This document shows positions 56,654-64,000 of a DNA stretch of 64,000 nt, piece by piece. The notes beneath the pieces are model-generated. The model was not told where the DNA came from, did not search any database, and saw only the letters and a program-made list of their open reading frames with translations. Positions within the stretch are counted from its first letter, which is position 1. Each line of letters opens with the position of its first letter. Origin of the DNA: Nymphaea colorata (taxonomy: Eukaryota; Streptophyta; Magnoliopsida; Nymphaeales; Nymphaeaceae); contig NC_045146.1 of the NCBI RefSeq assembly GCF_008831285.2, positions 10,984,972 to 11,048,971 of the forward strand. The letters run 5' to 3'. The translations under genes and the position numbers were made by a program.

Positions 56654-56780
56654 GAAGGAGAAGTGAGGGAGAGGGAGAGTCGAAGTCGAAGAGAGGGAGA
56701 ACGAAAAGAAACCCTAGAAGGAGAAGTGAGAGAGAGGGAGAGTCGGAGTCGAAAAGAGGGACGAAAGGAAACCCTAAAAC
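56654..56780. repeat. Purine-rich tandem duplication, 63-bp period
   Basis: GAAGGAGAAGTGAG(G/A)GAGAGGG begins units at 56654 and 56717, each ending in GAAACCCTA(G/A)AA. It sits just inside the right subterminal zone of the Pack-type hAT element and resembles plant 5' UTR sequence. Confidence 0.8.
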
Positions 56781-58059
56781 TTCCTTCCCGCCTTTGAAGT
56801 TAAAAGAAGTGAGTCTGAACCGGTTTTTTTAAAACCGGTTCATTAACTAATCGAGCTGAGTCGAGCTTTAACGAGTTCACTCAAGTGAACTCGAACTCGG
56901 CTCGATTAACTAATTGAGTCGACTCGTCAACTCGAGCTCGACTCGTTTAATTAATGAAGCAGCTCGTTTAACTTACGAGTCGAGCTTAAACGAGTCGAGT
57001 TCGAGTAACTCGACTCGTTGTGCACCCCTAAATGTTGGGTCCTTACTTGATTTATGGTCTTAGTGAAGTCGGTAAATGAAAATGATATTAGAGAAGAAAA
57101 ATGTTTAAAAGAATGCGAAAGATGTGATACTTGATCATAAGAAAATATAGATAAGGAGAGAGGGAGTGAGGTCTTGAAAATCACAAAATCAAAGATTTTA
57201 AAGAAAGAGAGAGATGCATTCATATACATATACATATGTGTATATATGTATAGATACATATATGTAAGTTTATGAAAATGAGGTTTGAATTTAAGTAGAG
57301 AAAGAAAATGAAACTTTTAAAAGAAAGGAGGATAGAGAAGATGCACATACATGTATATATACTATCACATACACACATATATGGAAGATTGTAAAAATAA
57401 CATTGACTTGAATAAAAAGAGAGATTTTAAAGGAAAAGAAATGGATATATATATATATATAGATGAAGACATTTGACTTGAAAAGAGAGAGAGAGATTCT
57501 AAAGAGAGAAAGTAGGAGATTCATATATACATATGCACACATATATATATAACATATATATACATGTATGTCTTCATGAGATTAAATATGAGTGAAAACA
57601 TCCGACTTTGATGTAGGCCAGAGGGGAGCTTGAACATCATGCAAGAGTCTAAGCTAAGTCTCCAAAGTCATATTAGAAAGGATTCTTTTGAAAATATTTT
57701 GGAAAACATAAACATAAAACATAGTTATTTCATTGGTTGCAAAGGAATATGTTTCTTTCACCGTTGGGTATAAAAGAAACTCAAACCACACGATAGGGTG
57801 CTCATTAGGGTTCCTAATCGGGTGATTAAAAGGAAACTAACACGAAATGATATGAAAATGCACTTTAACATGTACAAATTCGTGAAAGTTCTTCCCGGGT
57901 TGGACAAGCCCCAACCTCAAAATTACATAAATAAAACAAAAGAATCCCAAACCATACTCTCATTCTCACCGTGCATTCATATACAAATGAAAATCAAATA
58001 ACTATGCATTGATAATATCAAAACAATATTTAAAAAAAATACGAGAACATGATTCAACT

Positions 58060-58545
58060 ATGAAATGAAATCTCATCTTCTCATGTTCCCAGTGCACTCG
58101 AACATAGCCTCTTGACTCTAAAATAGAGATTGAGCTACCTCATATGGCTATGGGAAAGTGGGGAAGAAAGAAAACGGGAGAAGCAAAATATAAATGAAAA
58201 ATCAAGCAACTACGCATAGATAATATATAAGCAATATTCAAGGAAAGAAATAGAACATGATTCAATTATGAAATGAAATATTATTTCATGTTCCCGTTGC
58301 GCTTGAGTATAGCCTCTTGATTTTAAAATATAGTTGAGAGCTATCTTATATGGCCATGGAGAAATGAAAAAGAAAGAAAAATAGAATGAAGCAAAAGAAC
58401 AACAAGAATGTATTCAAGAAATGAGATAACATGGTTCAAGCATGAAAATAAAAGATCATCTCATCATCTCATGCTCCCGGTGCACTTGAGCATAGCCGCT
58501 TGTCTTCAAAATAGAGATTGAGAGCTATCTCCTTGGGCCATGGGG
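58060..58545 (-). repeat. LTR subrepeats, three units
   Basis: Reverse-complement copies of the CCATGGCC…GAGGCTATGCTCAAGTGCACCGGGAGCATG unit at about 58060-58150, 58275-58355 and 58450-58545. They match the array at 8421-9340 of the plus-strand element. Confidence 0.88.
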
Positions 58546-58798
58546 AGAGGAAGAGAGAAAAATGAAGAAAGAAAGAGGTGAGATATTGATTACATACCTC
58601 TAGTGAGAATAGTTTAGGGAAAATGAACAGTCATGCTTGAAATAATCTTGAACTCACCTTGAATGAAGCTCCAAGATGAGGGAGATAAGTTTTCCAAGAG
58701 ATCTTTGGTGCTCCCTTGAAGAGTTGTAGCTTGCTCCAAGTTGGGGAGAAATGGAAAGAGAGCTAAAGGAGAAATTCTAAGTCTTCAAGTGAGAATAC

Positions 58799-59466
58799 TA
58801 GGGGTGGACATCGGGCCGGGCCGGCCCGCTAAGACCCGGCCCGGGTTGGCCCATCGGGCCCGGGTCCGGCCCGATAATCTTGTCGGGCCGGGTACCGGGC
58901 CTGGCCACCAAAAGTCAGGCCCGGCCCGACCCGGCCCACCGCGAAGAGGGAGACACGGGAAGGGGGAGCCGAGCAGAGAGGGAGACGGAGTGGGGTGCGG
59001 GGGCTGCGGGGGCTGCGGGGGAATGGAGGCGGAGAGGGAGAGGAGCGAGTTGCGGGCCGCGGGGGCTGCGGGGGACGGAGGCGGTGTGGGAGCGGAGCGG
59101 AGCGGGGCTGCGGGGGACAGAGGCGGAGAGGGAGGGGAGCGAGCGGGGCTGCGGGGGATGGAGGCGGAGAGGGAGAGGGAAAAGGGAGAGGGAGCAAAGA
59201 GGGAGAGGGAAACGGGAGAGGGAGCAGAGAGAGAGAGGGAGCAGAGGGAGAGGGAGACGGAAGGGAGAGGGAGAGGGAGAGGGAGACGGAAGGGAGAGGG
59301 AGCAGAGAGGGAGAGGGAGAGGAAGATGGGAAGAGAGAGGGGGAGGGGTTAGGGGAGCGAGCGGAGGCCGTCAGGCCGCCTGACCGCCCGAGGGCGGGAG
59401 TCGGGCTGGGCCGCCTTCGGGCCGCACTTCCCGCACGGGCCCGGCCCGGCCCGATGCCCAGGCCTA
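58799..59466. mobile_element. GC-rich hAT-type element, 668 bp, 8-bp target duplication
   Basis: The ends are TAGGGGTGGACATCGGGCCG and, read inward from the right, TAGGCCTGGGCATCGGGCCG. GAGAATAC flanks both sides (58791-58798 and 59467-59474). Subterminal zones are runs of GGCCCGG/CCGGGCC. The interior (58960-59350) is a purine-rich GGGAGAGGGAGA / GGGGCTGCGGGGG minisatellite that opens several frames by composition only. It is the same family as the MITE at 45712-45989. Confidence 0.9.
58960..59350. repeat. Purine-rich GC-rich minisatellite
   Basis: Imperfect repeats of GGGGCTGCGGGGGACGGAGG and of GAGAGGGAGAGGGA fill most of the interior of the hAT-type element. It is a strong local reversal of base composition against the AT-rich LTR around it. 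Confidence 0.85.
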
Positions 59467-59527
59467 GAGAATACACAAGAGTTTCTCCAAGGGCTAACTT
59501 TTACCTAAGAAGGGGGATATGATGGGG

Positions 59528-59536
59528 TATTTATAG
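59528..59536 (-). promoter_or_regulatory. TATA-like box of the Tat LTR
   Basis: CTATAAATA on the minus strand lies about 930 bp inside the LTR (not counting the hAT), followed by an R-like stretch with subrepeats. It is a likely start-site element for retrotransposon transcription. Confidence 0.45.
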
Positions 59537-60454
59537 AGGACTTTGGAGCCAAAACCCAAGATTTGATTTTTTTCTTTTTTAATTTCACCCCATTTTCATC
59601 CAAATTTTAAAGAATTTTGAATTATTTTATTTTTTTTTTAGAAAAATAGGTTTTGACTGAAGGGGGATAGGCCATTAGCCCTGCCAACACCCTTTTGATG
59701 TGTGGGTAGGGCTATTGCCCACTCAAGGGAGCCAAAACCGCCCCTTGGGCACGTTTTTGCAAGAAAAAAATAGGAAAAGGGAGGGAGGCATGCACTGTCT
59801 CAGGCCCCTGCCCGGGTGCATGGCGTTGTCACGTGCCAGGCGCAACAGCGCCCGATGCCTTGGAAAGACGTGCACACGGCAGCGCGTAATGCGCTGCCGC
59901 ACGTAGAAGCCCGCCGGCGATCATGTACGGAGGTGGCTGTGCGACGCGCGGCCGTGTCACATGGCGCAGACTCTCTCTCCCCCCCCCCCTCCCCGCCCCT
60001 TTTTTAAAATAAAATCAGATAAAATCTAATAAAATGAAATAAATAAATAAAAATTTGTTTATATAGAAAACATTTTTTTATTGAAAATGTGTAAAAGAAA
60101 AGTTTTTGTTAAAAAAAGGCGGCCGACTCAATTTTGAGCGACTCCGAACTTGCTCTAAATCCGATTTTGGTTTAGTCAGTTGTCGACTCGTTAAGCATGT
60201 GACTTAGGTTTAAAACATGTTTGGGCATGAGTAATGGGTTTTTAAAACAAAGGGAAGGTCAGTGTACGCGCGATGCTCAAATTTTGTCGTTTTGAATGCG
60301 ATTCGAATTTTGGGCCTGAAATGATCGATTTGGATCTGAACTCGAGTTTTTGATCTGAAAGTTGACCCTTGGATTTGAATATTGCGTCAAAATTTGGGTT
60401 TCGCGCTTGGATAAAATAACACAATCTTTTAGAAAAAATTTGGGGTGATTACAT

Positions 60455-61150
60455 GTACTCTTTTTCCTCAACAAGTTTTTTGGTTTCATGCATTCTCTGA
60501 TTCGGATTGGGCAGATTGCCATGACACTCGATGCTCTATTATAGGCTATTGTACCTTCACTGGCACGAATTGTATTCTTAGATAGCTAAGAAACAACCTG
60601 TAGTTGCTCGATTTACAATATAAGCTAAATATAGATTTGTGGAATCGACGTACATGGATTACATGTATTTTGAAAGATCTTGGTATCTATTTGTTTCAAG
60701 CTCTAGTTTTATATTGTGATAATGTGTTTGTCTTGCAGGTCTCTACTAAACCTATTTTTCATTTACACATGAAGTCTGTTGAATTAGATTACCATTTTCT
60801 TAATGAAAATGTAGCTCTAGGGTAGCTTACCACACAATTTGCGCCTTATTCACAATGCTGATCTTTTCATGAAGGCCCTCTTCAGATAAAACAGTAACAA
60901 AGAGTGTTAACCAATTGGTTACAATGCCAAACAATCAACATGCATCCAGGTTGTCTAACAAGATCGCATCGTGTCGGTTAAAGATGAGGATAATGATAAA
61001 GGCTCTCAACAACCTAACAAGGAAAAATAATCTAAAAGCGTTAGAGATATCGATGATCTTAGTGAACGTATCTTTATAGCTCATAAGAGCAACCACTATG
61101 ACAATGTAATTTCTCCTAAAATTGAGTAGAAAATCAAGATGTAATGTTTT
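60455..61150 (+). pseudogene. Copia RNase H remnant, second half of copy 2
   Basis: Text begins T-L-F-P-Q-Q-V-F-W-F-H-A-F-S-D-S-D-W-A-D, then D-T-R-C-S-I-I-G-Y-C-T-F-T-G-T-N, the copia RNase H start. Later come AKKQPVVA-like text, A-K-Y-R-F-V-E-S-T, and (in another frame) TKPIFHLHMKSVELDYHFLN (60736-60830), the copia RNase H end. Stops are frequent. It directly follows the right end of the Tat LTR and completes the RT at 51890. Confidence 0.75.
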
Positions 61151-61261
61151 AAATAATAAAGAAATATATCCACCATCATCATCATGGTGGAAGAGTTGAC
61201 GTAGGTGATCATTTCATTACGTAAATTTTTCTTGTTCTCTTTGAGTTCAATTTTGTTTCAA

Positions 61262-61345
61262 CCTCCCCATATGTTGTCAAGTGAGAATCATGGATGTAGG
61301 AGGTCTCTTTGAACCACGGTAAAGTGCTTGTTGTGCTATTTCTTT
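61262..61345 (+). repeat. LTR end related to the copia LTR at 42930-43270
   Basis: CCCCATATGTTGTCAAGTGA … GGATGTAGGAGGTCTCTTTG … GAACCACGGTAAAGTGCTTG aligns in order with 43193-43265. It lies downstream of the copia copy 2 RNase H and is probably the end of its 3' LTR, 10 bp before the hAT element that follows. Confidence 0.6.
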
Positions 61346-61354
61346 TCCCTTTTA

Positions 61355-64000
61355 CTATGTGACACAGATATTTGAAATTGCCCCACGTACCCACTCCGGT
61401 ACACGGGTACGCGGAGCTTTGGGTACAGGTTGGATTGGGTTTGGGTCAGAATCGATCCAAAACATAATTTTTTTTGTTTATATTAACAAACAAAAGTTGA
61501 GCTCTGCAGCAGAGCTCAACTCACCTACATTTTCTACAGCAGAGCTCTATCTTAGCAATGACTTGTAGCGATGATGACATCCGGTGACCCACGACGATGT
61601 CCAGTGGTGTCCAGCGGCATCCAGTACCAGCCAGGTAAGTATTTTTTTCTTTTCAATGTTATAACTTAGTGTTTCATTTTCTTGATTTGCGGTTTTTTTA
61701 TTTGGGGATGTTTTTATTTGAAATTTGAACGGTAAAACCATCGATCTTTTCATTTTTTCATATTTTGTTTGATTTATGTGTTCAATGTTTATCTATTACT
61801 AGATATTTTGGCTGCCTTTCTATCACCTCGCCTTCCATTTGTTTGTTGTTGTGTTGGCTATTTATCAGGTGTTGAAAATTATCTTCAATCTTCATCAACC
61901 AAACTGTTGCTGTCGAGTGTTGATCAGCCAAGCTTAGGCGAAAGCCTAAATGCCGGCAACTTATTGACATATTCTTATTATCGCGTCTTGTTTTATTTCT
62001 TCAATTTTTTGTTCATTATATGCTTTTGTTTTTCATCTTTTTATTACTTTTAATGTAGTATGGCGAACAAAAGAAAATGAGTCTCTCAACCTACTATAAG
62101 TTCAAGTTGTGGATCAACTACATCTACTACACTTGAAGACTAACCATTATGGTCATGCATAAAAAAAAATGGAAAGCTCCTAAAGGTGGTGGAAATGTTG
62201 TTTTTATTTGTTCTTTTTGTGGGAAAGAGATCAATGGATCATATACAAGAGTGAACACGCATCTGTTAAAAATCAAAGCACAGGGAATTCAAGTATGTAA
62301 AGATATCACAAATGAGAGTTTGGATCAGCTGAAGAAAGAACAAGAATTCTTTGAGAAAAAGAAAAGCCATATCATCCGGTTTTATTGACATTGCTTCAAT
62401 TTTACATGATGATGTTAAGGATGATAAAAAAAAAGAAGTGGTTGATGCTACTTAGAAATCAATTAAGGAGTCATTTAGTTTACAAGGATGGCGAGAATTA
62501 GATCTAAAAGTGGCAACATTTTTCTATACTAATTGCATACCATTTAATGTAGTTAGAAGTCTACATTGAAGAGATTTAGTTACATATACTGCAAACTGTA
62601 ACTTGTCTGGGTATGTTACCCCTAGTTCTGAAAGGCTTCGCATTGTACTACTAGAACAACAATAGACGTGAGTGAACAAATTGTTAGAGAATCAAAAGTT
62701 AATTTGGGAGCAACATGAAGTTTCTTGTTTCTGATGGCTGAACAGTTTTGCAAAGGCGCCCTCTTATTAATTTTATTGCAACTTCAGCAAATGGACCAAT
62801 TCTCTTGAAAGCAATAGATGCATCTAAAGAATACAAAAGTGTTGAGTATTTGAAAGGATTGTTCATGAAAATAATTGGAGTGGGACAAATAAGGTTGTTC
62901 AAATAAGTACAGACTGCATCTGTGTGTAGAGCAGCTGGTATTACCATAAAACATGATTACCCTCATATCTTTTGGACTCATTGTGCAGTCCATAGTTTAA
63001 ATTTGGCTTTAAAGAGTAAATGCAATCCACCAAGTAAAGAGCAAAATCTTCACGCTTATGACTTATGTCATGGATTGAAGACTTGAAAATGGATGTGAAG
63101 AACATCAGAAATTTTAGAGTAAATCATCAACATGCACTTTTCATTCATAACCAGCATTCTAATTTAAAATTGTTAACAGTTGCACAAACACGTTTTGCAT
63201 CTTTAGTTGTTAAGGTCAAAATGATGAAAAGGGTTAAAAGTGCATTGATCAGCATGGTGACTGATGATGATTGAAATTTCTATCATGCTGATGATGATGA
63301 CAAAGCTCAAGCAATCAAAAGACTGATTATTGATGACAAGTGGTGGGATAGAATCTTTTACTTTCTTGCATTCACAAAGCCTATTTAGGAGATAATTGAG
63401 AGTTCTTCATTATAATATTTCAAATTGCATTGTATTTATGAGATGTGGGACACTATGATTGAAAAAATCGGAGAGTTCATTTTTAAGCATGTGAAAAAAA
63501 AATATTGCACATGAAGGTTCAACATTTTTTTTATCATGTGCATAAAATATTGATTGCAAGATGTGGTAAAAATATCACTCCTCTTCAATGCATGACACAT
63601 TTATTGAATCCTAAATATTATGGAAAAAAGTGGCTTGCACAAGGTATTGGAAGAACCCCACCACATAAGGATCTAGAATTATCAAAAATAGTTTGGCATG
63701 TTTTAATAGGATTTTTATTGGTCTAAATCAAAATCAGCAAGCTCATGATAAGATTGCAAAGTTTTCTACAAGAATTGGAGAAGATCTATGTGCAACTGTA
63801 AATAAAGATGATTATCCACCTATTTCTTGGTGGATTAAACATTGACATACTTATCATACACTTCAATACCTTGCTTTCAGATTGCTAGTTCAACCTGCTA
63901 CATCTTCATGCTGTGAGAGAAATTGGAGTACATATTCACAAATCCACACTATAAAACGAAATAATCTCACAAGCAAACGTATAGAAGATCTGGTTAATTG
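61355..64000 (+). mobile_element. Decayed autonomous hAT transposon, continuing past the window
   Basis: The left end CTATGTGACACAGATAT (61355) resembles the ends at 47983 and 13896 and is followed by subterminal GTACCC/GGGTACGC words (61385-61430). The interior encodes, on the plus strand, a broken hAT transposase: BED zinc finger, DUF659-like part and C-terminal dimerisation domain. The right end is outside the window, so the target duplication cannot be checked. Confidence 0.7.
62149..64000 (+). pseudogene. hAT transposase pseudogene (BED finger, DUF659, hAT C-terminal dimerisation)
   Basis: The frame from 62149 has a BED-type finger (F-I-C-S-F-C-G-K-E-I-N-G-S-Y-T-R-V-N-T-H-L) and then LKKEQEFFEKKK. 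After frame changes, ATFFYTNCIPFNVVRS (62507-62560), TPSSERLRIVLLEQQ (62615), a DUF659-like zone (62740-63000) with P-L-I-N-F-I-A-T-S-A-N-G-P and A-I-D-A-S-K-E-Y patterns, and FRVNHQHALFIHNQHSNLKL (63108-63175) follow in family order. The dimerisation domain starts at W-W-I-K-H (63829) and shows QPATSSCCERNWSTYSQIH near 63895-63945. There are at least ten stops or shifts. The C-terminus continues beyond 64000. Confidence 0.82.

Larger units (their letters stand above)
52660..57030. mobile_element. Pack-type hAT element carrying host gene exons, 4.37 kb
   Basis: Ends TAGGGCTGAACACGAG (left) and TAGGGGTGCACAACGAG (right end, read inward) form an imperfect hAT-type inverted repeat. AATGTTGG at 52652-52659 and 57031-57038 is a perfect 8-bp target duplication, and the flanking Tat LTR text joins cleanly across it. 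Subterminal zones (52665-52975, 56850-57020) hold dozens of GAGCTCGA/CTCGACT words. The interior has no transposase but contains five spliced exons of an NADP-malic enzyme gene (minus strand), another exon of unknown origin, and two tandem arrays. Confidence 0.9.
51985..60453 (-). mobile_element. Tat-family solo LTR (about 3.4 kb without its own insertions)
   Basis: On the minus strand it starts TGTAATCACCCCAAATTTTT at 60453 and ends GGAGATGCGAACA at 51985, a TG…CA LTR. It includes a TATA-like CTATAAATA (59528-59536), CCATGGCC-type subrepeats (58060-58545), text homologous to 9400-10330 (TTTTGAGGTTGGGGCTTGTCC near 57920), and the GTAAAGG…CGGGAGCGG island at 52068-52130. No internal coding region is present. 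It splits copia copy 2 and is itself split by hAT insertions at 52660-57030 and 58799-59466. No target duplication was found at its ends. Confidence 0.75.
46991..61345 (+). mobile_element. Decayed copia retrotransposon, copy 2, split by later insertions
   Basis: Gag (47230-47760), pre-integrase/integrase (49440-50400) and RT (50500-51890) read left to right, interrupted by a hAT-like element at 47983-49280. The RT text stops in the middle of the usual …YIxxTIYL segment near 51890, and the expected RNase H (FSDSDWAD…) resumes at about 60460, after a Tat solo LTR. LTR-like sequence at 61262-61342 matches the end of the LTR at 42930-43270. Both halves share strand and domain order, so they are one element. 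Confidence 0.78.

Noticed and set aside
58741-59522. Overlapping long open frames (203, 175, 167 and 215 codons) on both strands
   Set aside because: All fall in the GC-rich, purine-rich minisatellite of a hAT-type element. Frames are open on both strands because of composition; the peptides are simple R/E/G or P/S runs with no domain.

Overview
The window is nuclear DNA of a flowering plant. It is AT-rich and dominated by transposable elements in several layers of decay, with two host genes that look intact. The plant assignment rests on a spliced minus-strand gene for the plant-specific microtubule-associated protein MAP70, on captured exons of a plant-type NADP-malic enzyme, and on Tat/Ogre-type Ty3-gypsy, copia and hAT elements. 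I cannot name the species.

Layout. 1-12062: a decayed Tat/Ogre-like Ty3-gypsy element on the plus strand. It has a plant-mobile-domain ORF1, then gag, protease, RT, two RNase H domains and integrase almost in one frame but with many stops. A 40-45 bp minisatellite follows, then an LTR-type region with CCATGG-anchored subrepeats and a roughly 1 kb tandem duplication. 12063-14990: decayed sequence with a short repeat cluster and one hAT-like end. 15014-17166: an old, internally deleted copia element on the minus strand, with TG/CA LTRs, a 5-bp target duplication (GAATG), PBS and PPT. 17400-17700: a scrap of LINE reverse transcriptase, minus strand. 18876-19778: a single-exon C2H2 zinc-finger gene, plus strand. 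23732-31433: MAP70, minus strand, 11 coding exons, about 609 aa. 31800-42900: mostly unrecognised sequence with one Tat-like LTR remnant ending at 38429.

42930-64000 is a nested transposon stack. Two copia copies lie in tandem (LTR, internal, LTR, internal, LTR). The first carries a 278-bp GC-rich MITE in its pol region. The second carries a 1.3-kb hAT-like element in gag, and its RT/RNase H junction is split by a minus-strand Tat-family solo LTR (51985-60453). That solo LTR is itself broken by two hAT-type insertions with perfect 8-bp target duplications. One of them (52660-57030) is a Pack-type element carrying five consecutive spliced exons of an NADP-malic enzyme gene plus at least one exon of unknown origin. 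The last 2.6 kb hold a decayed autonomous hAT transposase gene that runs off the window.

The clearest result is the insertion order copia, then Tat LTR, then two hATs, read directly from interrupted sequences and target duplications. The least ordinary objects are the gene-capturing hAT element, a putative Ogre-type intron between protease and RT, and a sequence island shared by four Tat-type LTR ends. All coordinates were read by eye. No alignment, search or expression data were available.
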